64,000 nucleotides of DNA, from positions 23,739,001 to 23,803,000 of the forward strand of contig NC_079875.1 in NCBI RefSeq assembly GCF_029227915.1, read 5' to 3'. Position numbers and translations under genes: made by a program. The number at the start of each line of letters is the position of its first letter. The stretch's first letter is position 1. This document shows, one piece after another, positions 11,611-23,800 of this stretch. The DNA is from Hydractinia symbiolongicarpus. Taxonomy: Eukaryota; Cnidaria; Hydrozoa; Anthoathecata; Hydractiniidae. The notes under the pieces are model-generated. The model saw nothing but the letters and a program-made list of their open reading frames with translations, did not search any database and was not told where the DNA came from.

Positions 11611-13729
11611 TATTACTGCAAAAACCAATTTTGATGACGTCAGCAGTTTGACCTTTGATAGATTCACAGAGCATGAAAATGTCGCAATGCTTATGCCAGT
11701 AAAATTATTTCTTGTTTTTTTTAAGAAAAATACAAAACCGTGTTAGAATGCTAAAGACACCTAAATTCGTTTCGAAAGCAACAGTAGTTAAGACTTTCAT
11801 AAAAAATATAGCTCGTGATGAAATTCATTCTCCCTTGGTAGGAGTATCATTTCATGTTTAATATATGCGCACGAGAGATTGTTTGGAGTGCTGGGACGAG
11901 ATACTAGCAACAAAAAAGTAAGAGAAAATGTTAATAAAAAATTTAATATAGTTAATAAAATCGGATAAAAGAACCGATTAGATGTTTATCTCAGCAAGCG
12001 TTTCCCTGGCTTATAAATTATTTTTAATTTTATTGCTGACGCTAATTACACTTTTGTAAATATCAAATTAGTGCTCATATTAATCGATTATTTTTTGCAC
12101 TGAGCTATGCTAAGTCAAAATTTTCGTGTCTATATTATTTGTTGTCACTCCATTCACCTTTCACACTTCTTCTAAAAAGCAATAATTAATTAAAATTGTC
12201 ACGAAGAGAAACGAAGCTTGTTAAAGATAATTTGTCAGGCATGACAATATATGCACTCCTTCTTAGATCTTATTTTTTGTTAAACTATACCTCTGGGAAA
12301 TACGTGAATGTTTTGTTCTGTTTTTTTGAGTGAAATGTGTATGGAATGACATAATTAATAGGACAGTTCAAAAATAATTCCGACATGAAGAATGTCCAAT
12401 GTATTTATTAAGTTTGACGTTTTTGTCGACCGCGAGGAGATTTTTTTCTTGTCAGCCTCATTAAGCGTTTTAATGATGTGTTTTAGAAATTTCCTCTGCG
12501 CTCAAATGTAAACAGAGATATCAAGAGAAAATGTCAGGAAATACATCTTAGAAAGATGGTAGCTTTTATTGATTGATTGAAAGAATACTGGTCTTGTGAG
12601 TTTTATTTTTTAGATATCTCTCCTGTGCTCTGCTGTTTTTATTGTTATCGTAACTTCTGTGTTTTGACATGCGCGCTTCTACACCATGAAGTTAATGTTG
12701 TGAAACTTCATGGTGTTTATGGCACACATTTTAATAACGTGATATTTTTCGTCAGCTCACTAATGTTTTAAGAAATAAAGAGTCTGTTAAGAGACTTTAA
12801 TTCTAAAAATTTCTTTAACCTTGATTGCGTCACTTCAAGAGTTTAACTAATTCGAGTGAGTAATGTCTACCTGATTTGACAAGGAAATCCTGAACAAAAA
12901 CTGCGCCAACTTACAATGATACTGCTTTTTGGTGTATTTTGAGAGAAACCACTCTTCTTTTTTTGGCTGTAAAGTTTTATATATAAAAAATCCAGCATTC
13001 TTTTTTGACTCAAAAGTTTGTTAAGATAAAGTTTGTCTAGTTTAACCTGACCCTTTCAGGTACCTTCTTAAACTTATTCATTTTGAATGTCTATGTTTTT
13101 ATTACTCTCTCTAAAAAAATTTTGAAATTAGATTTTTCAACAAGAAGGGTTGGAAGAAAAAAATTCAGTGTGTAGGCCCACCAAATAGGAGGACATAATT
13201 AAGTAACATTGACCAATAGCCAACCACTTTAAAAATAATGTCGGGCACGCCAGCGTTAAACTTTTTTGTGGTAGTAAAAAAGGAAAAAATATTTGAAAAT
13301 ATTTAATATTCAAAGGAATTCAGGCTGAGTACCTTCCTGATATGTTCTTAATTTTTGACATCTTACCCAAAAGGTTCTGTTAAATTAGTTTCGCGGGCAG
13401 AAACTGTCGCGTTTTTCGCGTTTTTTGGACATTTTTGAGAAAGACACAAAGCCTATGGAAATTAAATATCATTAATCGAAGTCATGAATGTGTTTCAAGA
13501 CGGGAAAGTTTCTTCACCACAATAAAATCAAAAAACGAGAAATCTCAAAGTTGTTGATTTCTTCTTTTATCATCAACTAAAATAACATTTGTTCTTTTCT
13601 TTCTTCTTTGGTACATTGTTCGGATATCCGGATTACTTGAAACAGTAATAAACGTAGACTCTTAAAGACTAATTAAAAAAAGAAGAAAATAAAGGGAATT
13701 GTTACACTAGCTCGCAGATGCTAGGGTGT
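11611..13729. other. Gene-free stretch
   Basis: AT-rich. One short perfect hairpin (12681-12716) is listed separately. No coding signal was recognised. Confidence 0.4.
12681..12716. repeat. Perfect 13-bp inverted repeat
   Basis: ACACCATGAAGTT (12681-12693) and AACTTCATGGTGT (12704-12716) are exact reverse complements around a 10-nt loop. Confidence 0.8.
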
Positions 13730-13739
13730 TTAAATACAG

Positions 13740-13825
13740 CTGTCCGTCCCAAAATGGAAATTTTTGCATCTCTGAGCACTGACACGGGAGTAGTCGTGTG
13801 TTCGAATCTCGTCTTGGTAACTATT
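13740..13825 (+). mobile_element. Possible tRNA-like SINE fragment
   Basis: GTGTTCGAATCTC near 13797 is a good RNA polymerase III B box, and the stretch before it is tRNA-like in spacing, though the A box is poor. The minus-strand translation (EIRTHDYSRVSAQ) is of the type produced by tRNA-derived repeats. A T-rich tract follows. Confidence 0.35.
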
Positions 13826-13964
13826 TTTACTTTTTTTTTTCTTTTTACTACCTCGCCTGCGAGGATGTGTTTCCAACTCGTAACTAACTAACCAAATGGT
13901 CAATTGCAACGTCACAAATTTAAACTTCATACCTAAACTCTCTAAGTACTTAAAAGTCATCGGC

Positions 13965-14170
13965 CAAAATTGGTATTTGTTTTCGACAAAATTGACACAG
14001 GTAACAAAAAAAGTATGCTGAACAAGATGGTGACATCAAAATTCTTCTTTTTGTCACTTAAATGTCATTTTAGGCCAAAATTGGTCCTAAAGTTAAAACT
14101 ACTTTAATTTCGACAAAATTTAGCACAGGTAACAAAAAAAGTATGCTGAACATGATAGTGACATCAAAAT
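13965..14170. repeat. 128-bp satellite, about 1.6 copies
   Basis: GTATGCTGAACA at 14013 recurs at 14141 (128 bp apart) with flanking GGCCAAAATTGGT, TTCGACAAAATT and CAGGTAACAAAAAAAG. It is the reverse complement of the array at 60785-61270. Confidence 0.8.
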
Positions 14171-14248
14171 GTTAACTTTCAACCATGAATGATAGGCTGT
14201 ATTTTTCCTTTTTTCTAGTAATATGGTTTTTTAACTAAAGCTATTTCC

Positions 14249-14466
14249 TTTTTCAAACAATTAAGATCGCATATTATTTTTCTTTATTTTGCTTTTTCTC
14301 ACTGAGTGACTTTCTTATAGACGGACATTGATAGCAGGTTTTTTTGTAATTATGTATATATTTGCAAATTACTGAAGTCCTCATCCTGTATAAATATTTT
14401 TCGAATAATTAAGATTGCATATTATTTTTCTTTATTTTGCTTTTTATTATTGAGTGACTTTCTTAT
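14249..14466. repeat. Direct repeat of about 75 bp, two copies
   Basis: AATTAAGAT then GCATATTATTTTTCTTTATT and TGAGTGACTTTCTTATA occur at about 14260-14322 and again at about 14408-14466, with small differences. Confidence 0.75.
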
Positions 14467-14470
14467 ACCC

Positions 14471-14485
14471 CGTTTTTTTTTTCTT

Positions 14486-14517
<32 letters not shown>

Positions 14518-14528
14518 GGGGGGGGAGA
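14471..14528. repeat. Poly-T / poly-G tract
   Basis: A near-continuous T run of over 40 nt is followed by about 10 G. It creates artefactual poly-Phe and poly-Lys ORFs. Such a tract is also a likely assembly or length-polymorphism spot. Confidence 0.9.
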
Positions 14529-15236
14529 ACTGTATTACTAAATTTCAAAAATTTTAGGTGGAGCTTGTGGTCTTTTTTCTTCCTGTCAGTCAGTTTACTC
14601 CAGACTGACCTAACGAAAATTGAAATTTCGAGGAATTTTCTATCAATATTATTGCCTATCCGAATAGCAAAATATGTCGTGTCTAACTTCGTAACAGAAA
14701 TCACAATCACATCGGTGTTAGAATCAGACTCATTATGGAAGTGGAAAAAAAAGTATATACTTTCTCTTTCCTGTTTGTGCTGTCCTACAAGATAGAACTT
14801 AACTGATTGAAAAATACTTTTTGAGATATAGAATTAAAATTTTCTTTCCATGTGGAGTTTTTTAAGTTTGTTTATTTGTAACCAAACTGGCACCTTAGCG
14901 CTTTACTTTGTCGCCAACTTCAGTTTTAGACACTGGTATTATACATTAAAACCCGCAAAACTTTTGCATTTCGCCAAAATTAAACTAAAAATTAAAAATT
15001 TTTCGAATATAAATTTTTGCAAATCGATGCTTCTGGAAAATTTTGCAAGCGATAACTTTCGCAAATAAACGAAAGTTGGATTAAACGTCTTTTTTGCGCG
15101 TATTGCCAAAGCATAAAATTGAAACCACTTTTTTAAACTACATAAACTTAATAATCAAATTTATCGCTTGGGCTAAAACAGAATGCAAAATTTTATACTT
15201 ACTTCGATTTATATAGCTATATAGTTATATAGCACA
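14529..15236. other. Gene-free stretch
   Basis: AT-rich sequence with several GCAAAA/TTTCGC words at 14930-15070, the look of an old repeat. No coding or RNA feature is supported. Confidence 0.35.
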
Positions 15237-15510
15237 TTTGTCTCACACACATCCGTCTCACACACATCCGTTTCACACACACACATCCGTCTCTCACACA
15301 CATACACATCCGTCTCACACACATCCGTCTCACACACATCCGTCTCACACACATCCGTCTCCCACACATCCGTCTCACATACACATCCGTCTCACACACA
15401 TCCGTCTCTCACACACATACACATCCGTCACACACACACACATCCGTCTCACACACACATCCGTCACACACACACATCCGTCTCACACACATCCGTCTCA
15501 CATATTTGTC
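15237..15510. repeat. Minisatellite of CACACATCCGTCT type
   Basis: About 18 units of CATCCGTCTCACACA, 13-21 bp each owing to differing CA and TCTC lengths. It reads open on both strands (Ser-His-Thr-Pro one way, Arg-Arg-Met-Cys the other), so the ORFs here are repeat artefacts. Confidence 0.9.
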
Positions 15511-18500
15511 TCACACCATCCTCTTCCGTCCTGTGGCAGCAAAAAACGTCTGAATTATTATATATAGACAATGTAAAAAAAGGTTTAAAAGTGCTTCAAA
15601 TATTTACCTTTAACCTGTGGTGACGTTAAAATGCAAAATACGACATAAAAGAGACGTAAAACGGCAAACACTGTAAAAACAGCCATGTTTTTATGAAGTT
15701 TTCTTTAAGCGGTTTCAGAGGAAATATTATAGCACTAAAAAGACTAAAAATCGAGGTGCAGAAGTGTATAGAGAAAGGCGGAATTGTGTATACAAAAGGG
15801 GTAGTATCTAAAAAAGGGGTGGGAAGGGGTAACCGCGATGTGTACAAGACGGGGGTGCTTTGTGCATACGTGTTAATTGATGGCACGAAAGCTCTTCAAA
15901 ATGTTTATGAAGAAAATTCACGCGAGGTTAAAAATTGCAGAAAAAAGATAAATGTTTTCCCGAGGTCTTAATGATGAAAAAAGTGTCTACGCTGGAGTGC
16001 CCTCATTGAAATCCACACGGTAGATTGCAACAGTTAATAATTAATTCAGTGTTTTTTTAGTGAGACAAATTTGAATGTTCGTTCTTTCTTATTCCGTGCG
16101 CGATAAGTATATTTTAATCGTTACAAATTGTTTAGACGTAGGAAGAAATAGAAGAAGAAAAAGAAGAAAAAGAAGAGGAAGAAAAGAAGAAGAAGCAAAA
16201 AAAAAGAAAAAAGCAGCTTAATACTTTCATATTTTAAATTGTTTGGAGTTTTTTCTAATTCTCCTAATCACACGATATGTTGTCGTTTTGAATATATACG
16301 AATTTGAAATTTATAAATAGTAAATAAGTAGAAATAAATATAAAAAAATAATACTATAACGTACTTCATATTAAAATTCTCTAAGTTTTGAATTATTGCG
16401 GTGTTTTTATTGCGCTTTTGACTTTTGCGGTTTTCGATGAGTAGAAAAACCGTAAAAAATATTCCGTTACAAATGACAACACGGGATAATTACGCCAAGC
16501 TAGTTTTCATAATATTTCGGTTATTACTCGTTAGAAAGTCGTAAGTCTTTGGAGAATGTTAACATTTTATCGGCGTTCGAATTCAATTTTATTTTTGTTG
16601 TTATGTAAGTACTTTTTAAAAATAGGTGAAAGCTTGATAACACGTTGAGAATTTGAAGAATCAAAATCAAAGTAAGTGTTTATGTTTTTTTTGTTTCGCA
16701 TAATAATGATACTAAATATTGTGTCTTCAATTATTAAAACACATGTGTATAGAGAAAGGTTTGGTAAAAAAAATAAAAGTATTTTCTTCATAAGCTAAAA
16801 AAAGGAGAAGAAGAATCTTCTAACGCTTCTTTCAAGGAAAAATATTATAAAAAAACAAGCCCCTGGATTGGTACAGTTTTCACAATATATATTTTCTTTC
16901 TACTTCACAGCTTTTCTTATATCATTTTTATGACACCCATTGGTTCTTCGCGCAATAAATTTCAACGCTTTGAATTCCTTGAACACGACTTTTATTGTGC
17001 CCCCAGGGTTTATTTTACGCCTTCTTCTCGAACGAGCATTATTTTTTGTTTGAACAACAAATTTTTTAAAACAAAGAATAACTTATTTTAACCTATAAAA
17101 ATTAAAAAAAAACACGATAATTTTTAAAAGAACAAATCAAGATATATTTCGATATTAGGTTACATAACGGGAAAACGTTTTTTGTGGCAATCACCTTTTC
17201 GATATTTGTTTTTGCTTTTCCATTACCGCCATAGAAGTCGTCCAATCAATTTGCTTAGTTCTGTCTTGTAGTTTTTACAAAGTTCGGTAAACTGATAATT
17301 GTTGCTTGTTGAGCGCGCTGTGGGAATGAAAAGCGTGATAAAGAAAAACTAAACAGCAAGAAGAAAAGAATGCAGCTGTGTTTTATCGTAGGGGTGGGGA
17401 CAGCTGCGCTTCATCGTAGGGGTGGGGACAGACGTATTATCTTATCTATTCGACTTAATGACATAAAAGTGTGTAAACATAAAAAACTGGGAGGGTGAAT
17501 GGAAAAGATTTGTTTTTGGACACAATAGACGTATTATTCAGTGCTTGTTTGCGAAGAATCACTTCTAAGTCTTTCTTATCAGTTAACCTAGACAAACCAT
17601 TTTTTATTAAATTTTAAAAATTCCCTTTCTTGAAATGACGAAGAAGAAAATTCGATAGACAGCTCCCGCCTTCTTTTTCGGCGCAGTGTATCATCTTTTA
17701 AACATAGAAATGGCATCCAACGGTCGTTGTTTTCCGCAAGGTAGGGTCGTTGTTGTTTAATTTCGAGCATTAGTGTATGTTTTGACAGTTTGGCTATCAA
17801 ATATTGTTGTTGAGATTAACACGACGGACATGTTTATGTACTCAGCTGTGAAACGACTACAACAAAAGCTCTAGTCTGATAATCTGAAGTGTGAAAAAGA
17901 TTTTTTCAGCGATGGATCAACAAAAGGTCAATCATGTGAAATTAATAGTTTGAAGTGGATTCGTGTAGCAGTGGCTTTCCGCAACGAACAACGTGGAGTA
18001 GGATTCTCAGCGTAAGTGAAAATTCATCTACTGCCTCCTTTTGCATATTATAGCGACGCGAAATGTGGGTAATATCTCGTATGACTTAGGTTCATACGAA
18101 GGTGTGTCTTTCCCGTTTCGTTGCATTCAAAAATATGTTTTATTAAGCAAAGAAAAGGTGCCGACAATCTCCTCCACAGTGCTTTTTTGTTGTTCCTGTA
18201 GCTCAGCGATGAAGAAGTTTCCAAATTTCCGTCGTAATTATTCTTCTGAAAGTTTTTCGACTTGTACTGTGTTGGAAATATGTTACTATAAAAACTATGA
18301 AAAACATTTCTCTTTAGTTTTTTGTAAGCAAAATTTTGATTCTTTCTAACTTTAGCTCTAAAGTAAACTAAACTAGTTCCCAATGCATTTTGCCAATAAC
18401 AACTCAGGGGACACAAGACCCTGGGAACGATGTTTTTAGTGGTTTTTGGAGTGACCTAGTACTAAGATTTTTATTTGGTGTTACATTTTGAAGGTAGAGA

Positions 18501-20209
18501 AGAGCCCTTCCTGACTTCGCAATTTTTTAGCCTCGCTTTTTTCCTAAAAGTGTATAAGACAGGCTATTCGCGAGTTTTTAGATTTTTTAAGATTCTTTAT
18601 ATCACTTTTATCCCTTATTGTTTAAGATTTCATGTAACAATTGTTAACCTCTTTGAATCGATTCCAAAATTAAGTGCTTTTTTATCGTAGATGGCATTTT
18701 ATTGTAAGTTTTCACAATATTTCAAGACCTCTTAAACGTACAATAATCAACATTCGCGAAAGTTATTCCTCTTGATTTTTTGACTTGCGAAGTACCTTAC
18801 CTACCTACCTACCTACCTTAGAGTAGAAAATGAGTGTTTGACGTTTGCAGAAATCAAAGTATCGCCAAAAAAAAGCATGAGTGTTTATTTTTTCATACTG
18901 TACGAATCTTTTAGAACTTAAATCGTCTATAGTGTGTGCTTCAGAGAATTTTGTGTGTGTGAGTGTTGAGTTCACACTGACGAAAACAAAAAGTCAATGT
19001 TAGGGTTCTGTGCTGTGTTGTTAAAAAACATAGTTACTAAGCAACTACCTAAGTAACCAGCTAAACAACTGTAGGACATTAAGGGTCTTTTACCCTTACC
19101 AATCTTAAAGTTGACCCCCAAAAATGGGATTTGCTTATAAAAAATGTGTAAACTTTGCTGTTTTGCTTTTTCATTTTTTTCACTTATTATGCGGATGATC
19201 ATTTCACGCTTTGCAAAATATCATAGTTGTTATTCATGTTCGGTAATTATACTTGTGGCGGGAGGTGAGTTTCCTTTACACTTTGCTAGGTCGTTTATAT
19301 CCAATGAAAATTTGCGCAAATGTCTTGATAAGCAATGTTTGCTCGATTATCCTTGAACGAATTTCTGTTAGTTGGATTTTTAATAATAATAATATTCATA
19401 ATCCTAGTATAGTTTTTTAAACTTTCACAAGTCTGATGTTCCGGCTAGCACTTAAAAAAAAACAAGGGGAGCCTATTGTCAAAGAACTGGATTTATAACG
19501 GATTTTATTTGCAAACATAAGAGTATGTTTTCATTTGGTTAAGACTTCCTTATATGGACAACTGCTGCGTTATCACCACAAAATATACCGCAGCACTTGT
19601 GGTGGTTTTTCAAAACTTTTTTCGTCACATTGAAAGTCTTACACAATCAAAGTGACGAACACCACATGATATAGTAACCGAAGAAATTGGGAACGAAAGG
19701 TGTTAGTTTTTTCATTATTAGAAGTTATGTGAAATAAAAACTGTTTAAAACCGAGTTTAATGTTTTCTTACTAAACGTATTTCATAGTCAGGTGATATAT
19801 ATTTTTGCCTCTTCCATAGAAAATAAAAAAAAAATTAATTAAAAACGAATTTAACAGAACACGCAACGGGGACAATCCACATATTTGAATCACAGTATAC
19901 TTGTCTATCTGATAACTTTCATATCGTCAAAAAATAAAAAAAGGCGAGAGAGGGTCAAGCTCGACATGTTTTGATAAGAACACGCGGGACAAAAGAACGG
20001 GATGTGATGGTAAAGATAGATAAATGAATCGATCAAGTCACAGAAGCAAAACAACAAAACCACAAAGCACGGTGAAAAGTAAAGATTGGATGCATTGTAA
20101 ATTCAGATTGAGTGAAGTTTTAAATTTTGGAAATTATTTAGCGATTGTTTACATTGGTTAAAAGTAATCTCTAGTGATTTATTATCCCTCGATTGGTTCA
20201 AAAAATATC
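15511..20209. other. Upstream region of guanylate cyclase gene
   Basis: No supported coding exon. Simple tracts: purine-rich GAAGAA at 16138-16215, a two-copy 28-bp repeat with GTAGGGGTGGGGACAG at 17385-17432, and four to five ACCT units at 18797-18820. A candidate untranslated exon end (CAGCG then GTAAGTG) lies near 18010, but this is weak. The last 150 bp before 20210 should be the 5' UTR or promoter of the cyclase. Confidence 0.35.
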
Positions 20210-20882
20210 ATGGTGCGCTGTTTTCGTCAAATATGTTTTCTTTTATTGCTGCTTTGTAGAGTCCGAATTATACGGACACGTAATTTGACAATAGGGTTAT
20301 TTGTGCCATGGACGGGAAAGTGGCCTGTTGGAAGTAAGCTGGCATCAGCAGCTACAATGGCTGTTGATGATATTAACAATTCAAGAGATTTGTTACCCAA
20401 CGAACATTTGGTATTTGATTGGAAAGATGATAAATGTGATAGCCAGACTAGCGTGGGTGAAACAGCAAACTTTCATACTCGAGTTTACGACGGAAAAAAA
20501 GGCGTGGACGTGTATATCGGGCCTTATTGTTCTGACGGTTGCGAGCCAAGCGGCCTGTTGGCTGCTTTTTACGACAAGCCAATGATATCATACAGCTGCT
20601 CTGCAAAACAACTTTCACAAAAATCACAATATCCAACGTTCGCGAGAACAGCCTCGTTCGCACGCACAAATGAAGTCAGCTTATTATTAAAATTAGTCGG
20701 TCTTATGAAGCAGTTTAAATGGGACATAATAACGCTCATTGTTTCCAAACAACCAGCCTGGCATGAGTTCGGACAGACAATATTTGCGGAGTTTTCTAAG
20801 TACAACAAAACAGTTAGAGAGAAGTTTACCTACGATGAAGACATCAAATCGCTGCTAGAGGAAGCTAAAAAGGACGCCAGAA
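20210..20882 (+). CDS. Guanylate cyclase exon 1: signal peptide and ligand domain
   Basis: Signal peptide of about 20 residues, then [20 protein letters not shown], the typical start of an ANF-receptor (type I periplasmic-binding fold) domain, with AAxMAVDDIN and a [19 protein letters not shown] core carrying the cysteines of the family. It ends in phase 1 before GTAAGT (20883). This exon alone encodes roughly half of the extracellular domain. Confidence 0.9.
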
Positions 20883-23800
20883 GTAAGTGACACTTACGTA
20901 GCACGGACTGTATTTTTGGCGCGAATTAAAGTGGCGGACGTAAAAAGCATTTTCTGTGCGACAAAGAACTTTTGCTTTTTTGTTTGAAAAAAAGATTTAT
21001 CATTTCTATCTTAGTATACATTTAAAGGTTTATTATCTCCATTTTCTCATTTCTAATTCCCGCAACATGGCGGGAATTAGAAAATTATCCCTGGGTATTA
21101 TACTAATATGACGGAGGGCACATTAGTCTGCTTTTAGTTACGTTTAGTTACGTATGTAAAAACGAAAACGAAAGTGAGACAAAACTGCCGAGTGTAATGA
21201 CTTGCCAGTGTTTACAAAAGTTTGCAGAATTTTCTAGTTATTTATATTTTGGTAGGTAAAATGCAGGCCATTCTCACAAGATTTACAATCTTTTGACCTA
21301 TATTCCTCTTTTTTTAAGTATATAATTCTTTTTTTACATACATACTAAAAAGAGAAAACAGCTTAGAACAAGCTAGAACAAACTTGAACAATCTATCTGG
21401 CATCTTTTAGCTTGTTTTCAGATAGGTCAAGGTTGTAGTTTGTTTTTAGGTTGTTCTTACGTTGTTCCAGATTAACCTAGGTTGTCCTAGCTTTGTTCTT
21501 AGGTTGTTCTAAATTATTCGTTGTTTTATGTACATGTCGATTGTTTCAACAATTGCCACACACAGAAAGTTTTTATATGTGTACATAAAATTGTAGGAAT
21601 GTTCTGTAACTGTTGTTGTTTTCAGTTTTCGCTCTCTTTGGATATCATCATGAAATCTCCAAAATCCTTGTTGAAGCTCGAAGAATGGGGATGTTCAATG
21701 GTGATTATGTCTTTATCACATTAGACTTTCAAGTTGAAAAGAAATGGGAAAAAGAGCCATGGATGAAGGGATATAATATATCAACAGCATTTACTGGATT
21801 TCTAGATCTGAGTGTTCGTAAGCCATCTGGACTTGCATCCTATGATGCATTTAGTAGGATAGTGAGAAAGCGTATGATTGAAGCACCATTTTATCATGCT
21901 ATGAATGATTCAGTGGAGGTAAAAATATATTCCTAACATTACTAATTTTTGATTTTGGCGGTGGAAAAGAATGCAATTTTATTTACACAAAGAAAAGAAA
22001 TCACAACAAAGTGCCATTGTGAATGTTTTATTAAAAAAAAGCCTTTTCTTTTAAGAAATATTTTTTGTCATCTGCAAAATTTTTTAAAAGCAATCATCTG
22101 CAAAAACTATTACCCTGTCATTGTACTTTTTTTGACATCTTCCTGGAAAAATTAGTACCATTTAATTACATGTACATGCAAACAATTCTCTTTTAAAATA
22201 ATATAGTTGACCTGTTTATTACGACCTTTTTACCAATATACACTTTTTGTTTACAAGAACAGTTTTATAAGGACTCAGGTATTGCTGAAAAATACAAATA
22301 AAAAACAACATTCTAACACTGGAATCATTAGCTGCTCCAGGAATAAAACATTATTTTCTTATATAAAAGCATAAATTCCATAATTTTATGTTTAAAAATT
22401 AATGTTTAAAAATTAAGAACATTAGGAAAATTAAGAACAAAATAAGCACAAACCAGGCTGAAATTCTTGAAAAGTCTTCCGGGGTCAGATTTTACTGGTC
22501 GTATATAAAAACATAACATTTAGACTAGCAGCACCTTTTTTGGACTTTGAGATTTATTCCACCCTCGGAATGCAATCTAAATGAGTTTAATTTTGTCAAC
22601 AAATAGCTGAGATTTGTTATGACATGAGCTTAAAAATTAAAATAAACTTAACTTTACTATACTATACTATTGAAGAGAAATTTTATTTTGGGGATATTTT
22701 TTCTTAAATCACTGTAGGTGGCTGGATAATTATTAAAACAGTACAGTAGAAGACTAATAAAGTGCTGTAATTTGCTTGAAACAATCAAATGGTACCGTAG
22801 AAGGTTTATATGTAGCCATAGTTTGCCTAAAGGGAACCTAAGGTATAAAACGATGTTGGACTAATATTATAGAGTCTAAAAAGTTGGTTAACAATTCCTT
22901 CTCTTTAAAAAAAGCTCTTTTTATTCTCAAGATATTCACATTTAAAGAATTTCAGATTTAATTACGTTGCATAAATTATGATGTCATATTTAAGTAATAG
23001 CAAATTTTGACTTTTTTTGTCCTTAGTAATTTTAGACCCGTTAAAGGGATGTGCATTTAAATTTTATCAATTCATACATATAATGCATAAAGCTGAATTG
23101 ATTAACATAAATTTTTTTGCTAAAACTCATTTGCTCGTCCCAGGCCTCTAAGTTTTTGCTGATGACCCCATAACTTGGAATCTGTATGTCAGTTTGCAAT
23201 CAAACTTTGTGAGCAAACATATAGGGCCTATACAAGCTTCTTGGAATCTGTATGTCAGTTTGCAATCAAACTTTGTGAGCAAACATATAGGGCCCATAAC
23301 TTGGAATCTGTATGTCAGTTTGCAATCAAACTTTGTGAGCAAACATATAGGGCCTATAACTTGGAATCTGTATGTCAGTTTGCAATCAAACTTTGTGAGC
23401 AAACATATAGGGCCTTATACAAGCTTCTTGGAATCTGTATGTCAGTTTGCAATCAAACTTTGTGAGCAAACATATAGGGCCTATAACTTGGAATCTGTAT
23501 GTCAGTTTGCAATCAAACTTTGTGAGCAAACATATAGGGCCTATAACTTGGAATCTGTATGTCAGTTTGCAATCAAACTTTGTGAGCAAACATATAGGGC
23601 CTTATACAAGCTTCTTCGAATCTGTATGTCAGTTTGCAATCAAACTTTGTGAGCAAACATATAGGGCCTATAACTTGGAATCTGTATGTCAGTTTGCAAT
23701 CAAACTTTGTGAGCAAACATATAGGGCCTTATACAAGCTTCTTCGAATCTGTATGTCAGTTTGCAATCAAACTTTGTGAGCAAACATATAGGGCCCATAA

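Noticed and set aside
14447-14795. Poly-Phe and poly-Lys ORFs
   Set aside because: Product of the long T/G homopolymer tract.
15217-15567. His/Thr/Ser/Pro-rich and Arg/Met/Cys-rich ORFs
   Set aside because: Translation of the CACACATCCGTCT minisatellite in both directions.
18048-18416. 122-codon minus-strand ORF
   Set aside because: No recognisable family, no splice context, and composition like the surrounding non-coding DNA; treated as chance.
20174-20209. Upstream GTG start for the guanylate cyclase
   Set aside because: Animal genes do not normally start at GTG, and the ATG at 20210 is directly followed by a signal peptide.
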